A stretch of DNA of 46,864 nucleotides from Liquorilactobacillus cacaonum DSM 21116 (GTDB lineage: Bacteria > Bacillota > Bacilli > Lactobacillales > Lactobacillaceae): contig NZ_AYZE01000017.1 of assembly GCF_001436735.1 (NCBI RefSeq), positions 1 to 46,864 on the forward strand. The letters are read 5' to 3'. Shown here one piece after another: positions 16,766-25,538 of this stretch (positions are counted from its first letter, which is position 1; each line of letters opens with the position of its first letter). The translations under genes and the position numbers were made by a program. The notes beneath the pieces were generated by a model that did not search any database, was not told the origin of the DNA, and saw only the letters and a program-made list of their open reading frames with translations.

Positions 16766-17083
16766 GAAGATAAAATACAACCTAGACAAAATTGGCAAAA
16801 ATGACAGAGGTTTGGTTACAGCAGTTTAGTTATTTTTAGTTAACATATTGTATTAGTAATTTAGTATTAGCTCTTTTTTGACTTTGAAATGGGAATGAGA
16901 TATTATTCTCGATAATTTTTAGAGATAGATTCAAAGATGCAAGAATAAGAAAAAAGATAGGCCAAAAGTAATTTTGGCCTATCTTTTTGTAAGAAATTCG
17001 ATAAGTAATTTAATTTATGGGAGTGTATTGTAATTTTTTGTGACACTAATTTTAGCGGCTAGTCTATAGCTAAAATTACGGAA
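16766..17083. other. Gene-free stretch between converging operons
   Basis: AT-rich intergenic DNA. The only clear element is the terminator at 16951-16988. I see no coding frame with a ribosome-binding site. Confidence 0.6.
16951..16988. terminator. Bidirectional terminator after the racemase gene
   Basis: Seventeen-base perfect arms AAAAAGATAGGCCAAAA (16951-16967) and its complement (16972-16988) with a 4-base loop. The ends form A- and T-runs. Confidence 0.92.
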
Positions 17084-17863
17084 TCAGACTTCAACTAAAT
17101 CATTAAAGAAGTTCAGCAGTTGTTCTTTAGTCAAATTGTCTTTTTGTGCTCCAGCAACGTCAAAAACGACTTTGCCTTTATCTATGACGATTAAACGGTT
17201 TCCGTATTTTAGAGCATCATCCAGATGATGTGTAATCATTAAACAAGTTAAATTCTGTTCCGAAATTACTTTGTTCGTTTCAGACATCAATTGAAAACTT
17301 GTTTTGGGATCTAATGCGGCAGTATGTTCATCTAGCAATAATAACTCCGGTTTTTTTATAATAGCCATTAAAAAACTGAGTGCTTGTCTTTGTCCACCAG
17401 AGAGATTCTGTGTAGCAACATCTAATTTGGTGTTTAGGCTGTTACTCATGATACCTGTTAATTTTTTAAACAACGGTTGATGTTTATTCAAATGGCGAGG
17501 GGTTAATCCACGTGTTTCACCTCGTTGTAATGCAAGATTTAAGTTTTCTGCAACAGTCATTCGTGGGGCTGTGCCCATCTTTGGATCTTGGAAAACTCTG
17601 CCCAAATAGTGTGCTCTTTTCTCAACAGATTCTTTTGCAATATCAATATTATTTAATAGAATTTGTCCACTAGATATTTGTAGATTACCCGTGATGGTGT
17701 TAAAGAGAGTGGACTTACCAGCACCATTTGAACCAAGAACAGTAATAAAATCTCCGGGGTAAATGTCAAGATTAAGTTTATTTAAAATGATACTTTCAGA
17801 AGGTGTTCCAGTATTAACAGTTGTAACGACATTTTTCAAAGAAAGTGTAGGTTTACTTTGCAT
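17084..17863 (-). CDS. ABC importer ATP-binding protein (TrpZ-like)
   Basis: A 259-residue cytoplasmic ATPase. Walker A GSNGAGKST, Q-loop region FQDPKMGTAP, signature LSGGQRQ, Walker B LLLLDEHTAALDP, and switch His in MITHH. Glutamate of the Walker B is present (DEH), so it should hydrolyse ATP. It is the last gene of a three-gene importer operon; its start overlaps the end of the permease gene by 11 bases, implying coupled translation. With the permease and binding protein it matches the layout annotated as TrpXYZ in streptococci and lactobacilli. A tryptophan substrate is by family analogy only. Confidence 0.9.
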   Translation of the reverse strand: MQSKPTLSLKNVVTTVNTGTPSESIILNKLNLDIYPGDFITVLGSNGAGKSTLFNTITGNLQISSGQILLNNIDIAKESVEKRAHYLGRVFQDPKMGTAPRMTVAENLNLALQRGETRGLTPRHLNKHQPLFKKLTGIMSNSLNTKLDVATQNLSGGQRQALSFLMAIIKKPELLLLDEHTAALDPKTSFQLMSETNKVISEQNLTCLMITHHLDDALKYGNRLIVIDKGKVVFDVAGAQKDNLTKEQLLNFFNDLVEV

Positions 17864-18755
17864 TTTTAAAGCCTCCTTGAGTAATAATCTTGGTTAATTT
17901 AAGCTTTTTGCTTAAGATTGGAGACATTAGGCAAAGGGCAAGAATAATTGCTGATAATAAGTTTAGGTCATTCGTGCTAAACCCAAGTTGTAATACGAGT
18001 AAAATAACAAAGCGGTAAATAATACTGCCAAGTGTGACAGCGATTAAACGTTGATTGAGTGTGAGCTCCCCAAAGACAACTTCGCCAATAATAATTGATG
18101 CAAGAGCAATTACAATTATGCCAATACCCATATTGACATCTGCGTATCCATTGCTTTGGGAAATTAATGCACCACCAAGTCCGATAATTCCGTTGGAAAG
18201 CATTAGTCCCATGATTGTCATAGAGTCTGTGTTGATTCCTAAAGAGCGAGCCATTACAGGATTATCTCCTGTTGCAATGAATGCTTGTCCCAATTTAGTC
18301 TGGAGAAAAAGTACCAACAGAATTGTGATGATAAAAATCGTAAGTAAGCCAACAAAAACACTATCAAAATATTTTGGAAGTGCTTCAAGAAAGTGAGCTG
18401 AGAAAATGGTCTGTTTCCCCAAAAGTGAGACATTGGATCCTCCCATTATTCGAAGGTTGATAGATAAGCAAGCTGTCATCACAAGAATACCAGCGAGTAA
18501 AATTGGAATTTTCCCCTTAGTATACAATAGACCAGTTAATAATCCTGCAATTGCACCAGCAACAAATCCTAAAAGACAAGCAAGAATTGGTGGTACTCCT
18601 TTTGTAATGGCAGTAGTTGTTACGGCAGCTCCCAACGGGAAAGTTCCTTCAACTGTCATATCAGGAAAATTTAATATCCTAAATGTTAAAAATAATGCAA
18701 CTCCTAAAATACCCCATAGTAACCCTTGACCGATACTCGAAACAATCATACTCAT
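17853..18755 (-). CDS. ABC importer permease (TrpY-like)
   Basis: A 300-residue integral membrane protein with about nine hydrophobic segments, of the branched-chain amino acid/ribose-type permease superfamily. The N-terminus SSIGQGLLWGILGVALFL and the stretch NFPDMTVEGTFPLGAAV are typical of permeases paired with PF04392 binding proteins, as is ATGDNPVMARSLGI. Its start overlaps the stop of the binding-protein gene (ATGA) and its end overlaps the ATPase gene, so the three are one translationally coupled operon. Confidence 0.9.
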   Translation of the reverse strand: MSMIVSSIGQGLLWGILGVALFLTFRILNFPDMTVEGTFPLGAAVTTTAITKGVPPILACLLGFVAGAIAGLLTGLLYTKGKIPILLAGILVMTACLSINLRIMGGSNVSLLGKQTIFSAHFLEALPKYFDSVFVGLLTIFIITILLVLFLQTKLGQAFIATGDNPVMARSLGINTDSMTIMGLMLSNGIIGLGGALISQSNGYADVNMGIGIIVIALASIIIGEVVFGELTLNQRLIAVTLGSIIYRFVILLVLQLGFSTNDLNLLSAIILALCLMSPILSKKLKLTKIITQGGFKNAK

Positions 18756-19759
18756 TTGAAAACTTCTCCTTTACTTTCAGCTTTTTTTACAACATCACTA
18801 GGCAATGTAATACCTAATAATTTTGCCTCTTTAGTGTTTATTACATACTCACCCTTTGTAATATATTCAATTGGGAAGTTAGAGGTTTTTCTTCCTCTAA
18901 GAACTTGTGCAGCCATTTCACCGGCAACTTTTCCCAATTTATATTGGCTGATTGCATAGGATGCAAGGCCACCATCTTTGACCATTGTGTCAGCTGCTGC
19001 GAAAACGGGGACCTTTGATTTGTTAGCAACTTCCACTAATGTTTTCATAGCTGCTGCAACTTCATTATCCTGAGGAGCGTAGACTGCATCAACTTGTGAG
19101 ACCATTTGTTGTGCGACTTGTTGCATGTCATTGGTTCCAGATATTGTATATAATTTGTAAGCAATACCTTCTTGCTTGCAAAGTGCAGCAAATTTTTCGG
19201 CATTGTAAGTACCACCATGATCAGATGAAGTATAAATAATTCCAATTTTTTTAACATTAGGCAATACTTTTTTAAGCAAGGCTAATTGTTTCTGTAGAGG
19301 TGATTCTCCGGATGTCCCAGTAATATTAGCACCAGGATGTTTATCAGTTTTAACTAGACCTGAGCCAGATGGATTGGTAATACCAGCCAAGATTACAGGA
19401 GTTTTTTTGCCTGCAACATTTGCAAGTGCCTGTGCTGCAGGAGTTGCAATTCCGGCCATTAGAGAAACATTCTCGTTAACAAATTTTGTACTCATTGTTT
19501 TCAAATTACTTTGATCACCTTGAGCATTTTGAAAATCAATCTTGATATTTTTTCCAGGAGTATACCCATATTCTTTTAAACCAGCGACAAAACCCTGATG
19601 TATTTCATTTAGTGCAGGGTGGGTCATTAATTGTAAAATACCAATTGTAGGAATTTTATTTTTTGAAGTTGTTGCAGTTGAAGAAGCGTTTTTTGTTAAA
19701 AAAAATGCAAATCCTAGAAAAATAAATAAAGCTGCGATAAAAGTATAAAGTCTTTTCAT
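18752..19759 (-). CDS. ABC importer substrate-binding protein (TrpX-like)
   Basis: A 335-residue extracytoplasmic binding protein of the ABC_sub_bind (PF04392) family. The N-terminus is a signal/anchor (MKRLYTFIAALFIFLGFAFFL). No lipobox cysteine is visible, so it may stay tethered by this segment. Family landmarks: IGILQLMTHPALNEIHQGF, AGITNPSGSGLV, IGIIYTSSDHG, APQDNEVAAA. Lactobacillar proteins with this layout are usually called tryptophan-binding TrpX; the ligand is not provable from sequence. It is the first gene of the operon, preceded by a long structured leader with a terminator about 40 bases upstream of the start. Confidence 0.88.
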   Translation of the reverse strand: MKRLYTFIAALFIFLGFAFFLTKNASSTATTSKNKIPTIGILQLMTHPALNEIHQGFVAGLKEYGYTPGKNIKIDFQNAQGDQSNLKTMSTKFVNENVSLMAGIATPAAQALANVAGKKTPVILAGITNPSGSGLVKTDKHPGANITGTSGESPLQKQLALLKKVLPNVKKIGIIYTSSDHGGTYNAEKFAALCKQEGIAYKLYTISGTNDMQQVAQQMVSQVDAVYAPQDNEVAAAMKTLVEVANKSKVPVFAAADTMVKDGGLASYAISQYKLGKVAGEMAAQVLRGRKTSNFPIEYITKGEYVINTKEAKLLGITLPSDVVKKAESKGEVFK

Positions 19760-19798
19760 AATTATTGAATCTCCCTATTTTTTATAAATTAGGGCAAA

Positions 19799-19831
19799 TA
19801 AAAAGGGCAAACCAGCATGCCTGGTTGCCCT
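19799..19831 (-). terminator. Attenuator-type terminator before the TrpX-like gene
   Basis: Minus-strand AGGGCAACCAG pairs with CTGGTTTGCCCT (one bulged T) and is followed by TTTTT. A second TTTGCCC copy immediately downstream could compete for the same GGGCAA arm. A further CCCTA/TAGGG hairpin (19773-19794) overlaps the Shine-Dalgarno AGGGAG. Confidence 0.8.
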
Positions 19832-20028
19832 GAACCGAAGCCTGCTGTGTAGACCCATGCAGACTTCTTTTTGAGTACAAGAAAGTTAGTCGGCACAGAT
19901 ACAAACTGTTTGCCAGATTGTATCCGTGTAATTACGAATTACAATCCGCTATGCCGGCTTTGCCATGAAATATTTAACATGAATAAACTAGACTTTCTCA
20001 TAATCAAATCATCCCTTCAATAATTGTT
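19799..20028 (-). promoter_or_regulatory. Structured leader RNA with terminator, unassigned class (riboswitch candidate)
   Basis: A minus-strand 5' leader of about 230 nt. Closing helix P1 pairs 19999-19987 with 19890-19879 (12 bp, one bulged C). Inside it, GGCATAG/CTGTGCC (19955-19949 with 19898-19892) closes a junction holding GATTGTA/TACAATC (19946-19940 with 19922-19916) and a CAAAC/GTTTG hairpin. Then come a separate hairpin GAAGTCTGC/GCAGGCTTC (19867-19859 with 19845-19837) and a terminator. There is no T-box core and no match I recognise to TPP, SAM, lysine, FMN, cobalamin, purine, preQ1 or THF aptamers. The layout is that of transcription attenuation. Confidence 0.65.
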
Positions 20029-20034
20029 GGACTT

Positions 20035-20064
20035 AGTATAATCGTAAATAACATAATGTGTCAA
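20035..20064 (-). promoter_or_regulatory. Promoter of the TrpXYZ-like operon
   Basis: Minus strand: -35 TTGACA (20064-20059), 18-base spacer, -10 TATACT (20040-20035), just after the end of the Rrf2-type gene. Transcription should start near 20028. Confidence 0.75.
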
Positions 20065-20066
20065 GC

Positions 20067-20528
20067 TTAATTGTCGATTTCTGCAAAAAGTTTGTTGCGC
20101 CCTTGATGGTGTTCAATATCCATCTGAACGTCATCTATAATATCGGCAATTGTAATTTTACGCATTTTTGATTCGGTAGTACTCTGAATCTCTAGGTAGT
20201 ATTTGTTCAAAATAGTTGGAATGACTTGCCCAACTTGACACTCTTTCGAAGTGTTTTTATCCACTTTTAGAAGTGGTGAATCAGGACAAGTTGCCATGTA
20301 TACATCGGAAATAGTAATTTCCTTGGGGCTTCTAGTTAATCTTGGGCAAGCAGTACCTTGAGTAGTTTCTAATAATCCTGCTCTTTTTAGTTGTCCCATC
20401 ATTCTCCGTGTCAAACTTGGATTTGTATTCAAGCTACTGGCAATAAGTTCGCTAGTGAGCTTTTTATGATCATGCATCTCAATGTATACTAAAATATGAA
20501 TTAAATCACTTAGTCTATTATTAGCCAT
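20067..20528 (-). CDS. Rrf2-family transcriptional regulator
   Basis: A 153-residue winged-helix repressor of the Rrf2 family (YwnA-like): N-terminal helix-turn-helix with RLSDLIHILVYI, LTSELIASSLNTNPSLTRRMM and KRAGLLETTQG. The usual glycine-rich wing is replaced by GTACPRL. Three cysteines occur (C61, C81, C97), spaced more widely than the IscR/NsrR iron-sulfur triad, so cluster binding is uncertain but redox or metal sensing is possible. The ATG follows AAAGGAG. A TGTTA-N14-TAACA dyad (20551-20574) upstream may be its operator. It lies in the same direction as the ABC operon, which has its own promoter. Confidence 0.88.
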   Translation of the reverse strand: MANNRLSDLIHILVYIEMHDHKKLTSELIASSLNTNPSLTRRMMGQLKRAGLLETTQGTACPRLTRSPKEITISDVYMATCPDSPLLKVDKNTSKECQVGQVIPTILNKYYLEIQSTTESKMRKITIADIIDDVQMDIEHHQGRNKLFAEIDN

Positions 20529-20550
20529 TAGAATTCTCCTTTCTTTTAGT

Positions 20551-20574
20551 TGTTACAATAAAAGTAATATAACA
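20551..20574 (-). promoter_or_regulatory. Dyad upstream of the Rrf2-type gene
   Basis: TGTTA (20551-20555) and TAACA (20570-20574), 14 bases apart, in the AT-rich promoter region. Possible autoregulatory operator; arms are short, so weak evidence. Confidence 0.25.
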
Positions 20575-20767
20575 TAAAATAAAAAAAAAATAAATTATGA
20601 TGTATGATAGAATAAGATTAAGTTATGTCTATAATAGGTGGGATATAAAAAGTAACAGGGAATTATCTAAAAGGATGACTTAGTAAGTGTGCAAAAATGG
20701 ATAGAAACTTTACAGCTGTTTAAATTAAAGTTATGCTAAAATTAGATGGCTTTATGATATATAGGAA

Positions 20768-21595
20768 ATGGAGGAGATTACAATTTCTATAAAATTAGTG
20801 GCGATTGATATTGATGGTACTTTAGTTAATTCACAAAAAGAATTGACAAAAAGAACTAGACAGGTGATTATCCAGGCAAAACAAAAGGGCATTAAGATTG
20901 TTATATGTACTGGTAGACCAATCTCAGGAGTTAAGGATTTATTAAAAGAACTTGAACTTGATGGACAAGAGGATCAATATGTGGTTAGTTTTGGTGGAGC
21001 GATGATTCAAACAACAACTGGGACTGTAATTAACACGCAACCAATAGATTATGAAAGTTACCTAAAACTTGAGAACTTAGCTCGAGAACTTAATTTACAT
21101 TTTCATGCAATTAGTAAAAATAGGATTTACACTGCTAATAAGGATATTGGATACTATACAATTTATGAAAGTACATTAGTGTCTCTAGGGGTATCATATC
21201 GAACACCACTTGAAATGGAAAATATTGAATTGATAAAAGCGATGTTTATTGATGAGCCTGTTACCTTGGATAGAGCTATTAGTGATTGGACGCCATTTGC
21301 AAAATTAGAAGATAGTCTAGTGTTTACCAAGAGTGCACCATTTTATTTGGAAGCGAATGCTAAGGGTGTAAACAAGGGTAGTGCGTTAGCAAAACTAAAA
21401 GATGTTTTGGGAATATCTTCTGAAGAAATTATGGCGATAGGTGATGAACAAAATGATTTGAGTATGATAAAATTTGCTGGCCTTGGTGTAGCGATGGGTA
21501 ATGCGATTCCAAGCGTTAAAAATGTGGCTGATGAAATTACTACAGATAATGATCATGATGGTGTAGCAGAAGCACTTAAGAAATATGTTCTTTAA
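20768..21595 (+). CDS. HAD-superfamily sugar phosphatase (Cof/YidA type)
   Basis: A cytoplasmic phosphatase of HAD subfamily IIB acting on small sugar phosphates or similar. Motif I DIDGTLVNS, motif II ICTGRP, motif III Lys in KGSALAKL, motif IV GDEQNDLSMI. A C2-type cap lies between motifs II and III. The listed ATG at 20768 sits inside the only good Shine-Dalgarno (GGAGGAG, 20770-20776). The AUU codon at 20783 lies six bases after it and would give MSIKLVAIDIDGT, the typical family N-terminus, so the real start may be 20783 (270 residues). About 130 bases follow before the next gene, a drug exporter with its own ribosome-binding site. Confidence 0.9.
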   Translation: MEEITISIKLVAIDIDGTLVNSQKELTKRTRQVIIQAKQKGIKIVICTGRPISGVKDLLKELELDGQEDQYVVSFGGAMIQTTTGTVINTQPIDYESYLKLENLARELNLHFHAISKNRIYTANKDIGYYTIYESTLVSLGVSYRTPLEMENIELIKAMFIDEPVTLDRAISDWTPFAKLEDSLVFTKSAPFYLEANAKGVNKGSALAKLKDVLGISSEEIMAIGDEQNDLSMIKFAGLGVAMGNAIPSVKNVADEITTDNDHDGVAEALKKYVL

Positions 21596-21724
21596 AATTT
21601 CCAAAATAATTTTGATGGGTATTAGAGTTGTAGAAATTCTAAACAGCTCTTTTTGTTTGGCAAAAGATAGTAAGTTTAGGGGGAATTACTAAGATAAGGC
21701 AATTTTTAAAAAGGGAGAATTGAG

Positions 21725-23152
21725 ATGAAAGATAAAACAAACGAGTCAAATCATAATATTTGGCTTATGATAGCTGCGGTTGGTATATTTACATTTATGT
21801 CTACTTTAGATTCATCAATTATTAACATTGCTTTACCTGTAATTTCGAAAGATTTACAGATACCGATGAACAAAGCAACATGGACAGTTTCAATTTATTT
21901 AATAGTAATTTCTGGATTGTTGACTTTTTTTGGTCGTTTAGGCGATCAAATAGGAAAAATCAAAGTTTTTAAAATCGGAACATATGTTTTTACAATTGGT
22001 TCATTACTTTCTGGAATTAATCTTGGACTATGGTTTTTACTTTTTGCACGAATTGTTCAAGCACTTGGAGCTGCGATGACAATGAGCACAAGTTTTGGAA
22101 TTATTACGAGTGCTGCTCCTTTAAAGAGGCGAGCACGGGCGATGGCATTAAACGCAATGTTTGTATCACTGGGAACTATTACTGGACCTGGATTGGGTGG
22201 GTTGATACTTGAGCATTTTAAATGGTCATATATCTTCTGGGTAAACGTTCCAGTTGGAATTATTGCCATTATTATTGGAATGAAAGTATTACCACATGAA
22301 TTATCCCATTCAAAGAAACTTTCTTTTGATTATGCGGGAATAATTAGTCTATTTTTAACAATCAGTATATTTTTTTTAGGTGTCAACATAGGACAAGAAC
22401 AAGGGTTTAATCATGTTGTTCCAATGTCAGCATTTATAATTTCTTTGTTTTTGTTAATATATTTTGTAGTACATGAATTACATGTAGATAATCCGCTGTT
22501 AGATTTAACAATCTTTAAATCATCTTTATTCACAATTAGTTTAGTTGCAGCTTTTTTGATATTTACAAGTAATTTTTTTATTAACGTTTTACTTCCTTTT
22601 TATTTTGAAAATTTAAGAGGAATTTCGTCTGGAACTGCAGGACTTTATATGATGATTTGGCCAGTAACGATGTTAATAGGTACACCAATATCAGGATATA
22701 TCGCAGATCATTTTGATCAGGAGTATGTTACACTATTTGGATTAACAATCTTAGCCGCTTCTTTTTTTGGGTGGAGAATTGTTAATGGAACGACATCAAC
22801 GTTTTTTGTTAGCGGATTGTTGATATTAGGTGGGGTAGGGATGTCGTTTTTTCAAACACCTAATAATGCGCTAATTATGACGAACGCACCTAAGGAAAAA
22901 CTGGGTGTTGCGGGTGCAATGAATGCACTTGCTCGTAATTTGGGTATGATTTCTGGAACAAGTTTAGTAACTACGATTTTGTATTTTGCTATGAGCCAAA
23001 AGATTGGTCATACAATAACTAGTTATCCTACCCAAGATGCCGATATCTTTGTTTATGGAATGCATGTTGCTTTCACAAGTGCAACGTATATTATTTCATT
23101 CACATGGCTATTAACCTTGTACAGAGTATGGATGAGAACAAGAAGACATTGA
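21725..23152 (+). CDS. MFS multidrug exporter, DHA2 (14-segment) family
   Basis: A 475-residue proton-coupled efflux pump of the EmrB/QacA kind, with about 14 membrane segments. Landmarks: FMSTLDSSIINIALPVIS (segment 1), TWTVSIYLIV, GRLGDQIGKIKVF (motif A), and GPGLGGLILEHFKWSYIFWVNV spanning motif C, the antiporter motif. The ATG follows GGGAG with 7-base spacing. A strong terminator follows at 23157-23213. The substrate cannot be inferred. Confidence 0.9.
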   Translation: MKDKTNESNHNIWLMIAAVGIFTFMSTLDSSIINIALPVISKDLQIPMNKATWTVSIYLIVISGLLTFFGRLGDQIGKIKVFKIGTYVFTIGSLLSGINLGLWFLLFARIVQALGAAMTMSTSFGIITSAAPLKRRARAMALNAMFVSLGTITGPGLGGLILEHFKWSYIFWVNVPVGIIAIIIGMKVLPHELSHSKKLSFDYAGIISLFLTISIFFLGVNIGQEQGFNHVVPMSAFIISLFLLIYFVVHELHVDNPLLDLTIFKSSLFTISLVAAFLIFTSNFFINVLLPFYFENLRGISSGTAGLYMMIWPVTMLIGTPISGYIADHFDQEYVTLFGLTILAASFFGWRIVNGTTSTFFVSGLLILGGVGMSFFQTPNNALIMTNAPKEKLGVAGAMNALARNLGMISGTSLVTTILYFAMSQKIGHTITSYPTQDADIFVYGMHVAFTSATYIISFTWLLTLYRVWMRTRRH

Positions 23153-23156
23153 TAAT

Positions 23157-23213
23157 AAAAAGCTTATGTAGTGCCCTACTAGTAAAAGTTGGGTAGGCCA
23201 TAAGCTTTTTTTA
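23157..23213 (+). terminator. Terminator of the DHA2 exporter gene
   Basis: Outer arms AAAAAGCTTATG and CATAAGCTTTTTT, with an inner GCCCTAC/GTAGGC stem and a T-run. Confidence 0.88.
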
Positions 23214-23272
23214 AATTATAGGTGGATTTGTAAAGACTAAATTAATCAACTCTATAATGCTATATTTTTCTT

Positions 23273-24151
23273 TTATCTAGAATTAAGAGCTTCAAGAGCG
23301 AGCGCAAAATTACCACGTGTTGCAGAACCATTGTTTGATACAAGTGGCATGACAATGTAATTATCTAGGTCTTTAATCGCAATATATTCATTTAATAATT
23401 TTTTAAATTGTGCTCTAACTTTAACAAGAAACTTCTCGCTTGATACACCACCGCCAATTACAATTTTTTGTGGCCTAAAAGTAAGTGTGGCTTGAATGGC
23501 AGCTTGAGCAATATAATAAGCAATAATTTCCCAAATTGAATTAGATAGTGGGATATTTTGTCCGAGAACACCTAACCGAGCTTTGAAAGTTGGGCCAGAT
23601 GCGAGGCCTTCAAGACAATCTCCATGATAAGGGCAGATTCCCTTAAAATTTAAGTCTAGTGGATGATGTTTCACAAAAATATGGCCCATTTCTGGATGTC
23701 CCTCGCTACCAATGAAGTTATTATCAATAATAACTCCGGCCCCAATTCCTGTACCGATGGTATAATATACCAATGAATTAATGTTGTTTTTTTTCTCTTT
23801 GTATGCAGAATATTCACCATATGCAGAGCCATTAACATCAGTAGTCCAAAAAAGTGGAAGATCTAGCGCTTCTTTAATGGTACCAATGAAATCTGTGTTT
23901 CTCCAACCAGGCTTGGGTGTTGATGTTATATATCCATAATTAGGCTCAGTTTTTCGGACTTCAATTGGTCCAAATGAGGCAATACCAATAGATAATAAGT
24001 CTGGGAACTTCTTAAAAAAATTAATGGTTTTTACTAGCGTTTCTTTGGGATTTGTTGTTGGAAAATTGATACTTTCTATAATGTTGTAATTTTCATCACC
24101 GATAGCGCATACAAATTTTGTACCACCAGCTTCGATACTTCCTAAAAGCAT
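23273..24151 (-). CDS. ROK-family fructokinase
   Basis: A 292-residue sugar kinase, ATP + fructose to fructose 6-phosphate. N-terminal GSIEAGGTKFVCAIG is the phosphate-binding motif. The ROK zinc site is visible as His in GHPEMGHIFVKHH followed by CPYHGDCLEGLASGP. FWTTDVNGSAYGEY carries the catalytic Asp. Sequence and length match the ScrK-type fructokinases of lactobacilli. It is monocistronic here, without a sucrose transporter or hydrolase next to it, so sucrose-linked use is not shown. The ATG follows GGAGG. Confidence 0.9.
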   Translation of the reverse strand: MLLGSIEAGGTKFVCAIGDENYNIIESINFPTTNPKETLVKTINFFKKFPDLLSIGIASFGPIEVRKTEPNYGYITSTPKPGWRNTDFIGTIKEALDLPLFWTTDVNGSAYGEYSAYKEKKNNINSLVYYTIGTGIGAGVIIDNNFIGSEGHPEMGHIFVKHHPLDLNFKGICPYHGDCLEGLASGPTFKARLGVLGQNIPLSNSIWEIIAYYIAQAAIQATLTFRPQKIVIGGGVSSEKFLVKVRAQFKKLLNEYIAIKDLDNYIVMPLVSNNGSATRGNFALALEALNSR

Positions 24152-24726
24152 AGAAATAACCTCCGTATTAGTAAATTAATTTTGAATGTTAGCATAATAA
24201 GTTGACGCGAAAAGTAATCTAGTTGTTGACCTTGGATAAAGGAAAACTAGTGTGAAGCTATTATTTAAGATGATATTTTTTGATGAATGGTAGTTCATAA
24301 AAAACGAAGACATTAGCTAATTATTAATGTTAATTTCAAGTTCATTCATTTTTTTAGAGCAAGAGTAGCTGAGCTATTTTTGCGACAGCAACTAAAATTC
24401 ATCTTTAGTGAAATATAGTAAAAGCAATGCAATAAGGTTCAGCTAGTATTATAAATGATTACGCTTTCACTTACTAGTGATAATTATTTTAATTTTTGTC
24501 TTTGAATATGTTTGACACTTAGACTATCTAAATTTAATGAAATAGCTTATTCGATTTGTATATCGTTGTTATTAGAAGCACAAAAAAATAAGAGCCAAAG
24601 AGAAAAATTAATTTTCATCTTGGCTCTTATTTTCATATAAAAAAAGTATCTGAGAGCATGAATAGTGTATTTAATATTATAAAATTGAACACTGTAATTT
24701 TTTGCTTAATTGTGTAGAATACTCCA
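24152..24726. other. Long gene-free region
   Basis: About 575 bases of AT-rich DNA between two minus-strand genes. I see only the terminator at 24585-24637. Possible promoter elements of the fructokinase gene lie at the left end. No coding frame with a ribosome-binding site is visible on either strand, and no strong repeat. Confidence 0.6.
24585..24637 (-). terminator. Terminator of the glycerophosphodiesterase gene
   Basis: Arms AAATAAGAGCCAA and TTGGCTCTTATTT with an AT-rich loop, and a T-run on the minus strand, about 90 bases after the stop codon. Confidence 0.8.
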
Positions 24727-25428
24727 TTAATAATCTTCTTTTTTTGCAATATTTTCCCTGACTTTAACAGCTTTTTCAAAATTATCAGTAATAATACCCG
24801 CAACATTTAAGTTAAATAACTTTTTTAATTTGAAGGTGTCGTTAACGGTCCATATTCTTTGAAGAGTATCAATTTTTTGATAGTGATGAAGATGGAGACC
24901 AGATAAACCTAGTTTTTTTACAAAGAGATCAGCATCTGGAACTGTGTGCATGGTTAACCAACAATATAGTTGAGAATTATCAATTGTATTGCATTTTTTC
25001 AAAGTTTCTAGATTAAAAGATGAATATATAACTGGTTTAGCCAAGTTATAACTTTTAACCATAGTAAGAACAATTTCTTCAATTCCTACGTAATTTGTTT
25101 TATCTGTTTTTAGTTCAATATTGAGTTGAACCGATGAGTTTCCGACTAATTCAAGAACTTCTTCTAAAGTGGGAATTGTTTCATTATTTGCCAGTCTAAA
25201 TTCTTTCAATTCAGAGAGTGTGAAATCATGAATGATTCCTTTATCATTTGTTGTTCTATCAATTGTTTCATCGTGGATTACAACAGGTACATTGTCTTTA
25301 GTCAAATGGACATCAAATTCTAAACCATCTATTTGATTTGCGATTGCATAGCGGAAGCCTTCTATTGAATTTTCAGCATATTTTGCTGGAAAACCACGAT
25401 GACCAAAAATTAACGTTTGTCCTGACAT
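24727..25428 (-). CDS. Glycerophosphodiester phosphodiesterase (GDPD/UgpQ-like)
   Basis: A 233-residue enzyme hydrolysing glycerophosphodiesters to glycerol 3-phosphate and an alcohol. The TIM-barrel active site is visible: GHRG (His-Arg), then LEFDVHLTKD (Glu, Asp) and VVIHDETIDRTT (His), and NIELKTD later. The end carries WTVNDTFKLKKLFNLNVAGIITDN, the standard last strand. The frame opens at 25491, but the ATG at 25428 follows AAAGGTGG and starts just before the first strand (MSGQTLIFGHRG). No signal peptide, so it is the cytoplasmic type. Confidence 0.92.
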   Translation of the reverse strand: MSGQTLIFGHRGFPAKYAENSIEGFRYAIANQIDGLEFDVHLTKDNVPVVIHDETIDRTTNDKGIIHDFTLSELKEFRLANNETIPTLEEVLELVGNSSVQLNIELKTDKTNYVGIEEIVLTMVKSYNLAKPVIYSSFNLETLKKCNTIDNSQLYCWLTMHTVPDADLFVKKLGLSGLHLHHYQKIDTLQRIWTVNDTFKLKKLFNLNVAGIITDNFEKAVKVRENIAKKEDY

Positions 25429-25538
25429 AGTTAATACCACCTTTTTAAATATCAATAAAAAAACAAAATTATCAAAGATTATTATAAACAATAAATGTAA
25501 TAATCCGTTATGAAATTTGTAATTAATCTGTAAATGAA

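Noticed and set aside
18055-18729. Two plus-strand frames inside the permease gene
   Set aside because: They are antisense to a well-supported membrane protein and show no start signals.
19799-20028. T-box or SAM-I riboswitch before the TrpX-like gene
   Set aside because: There is no GGTGGNACC core anywhere in the leader. The GGCAACC string resembling SAM-I is simply part of the terminator stem, and other SAM-I elements are missing.
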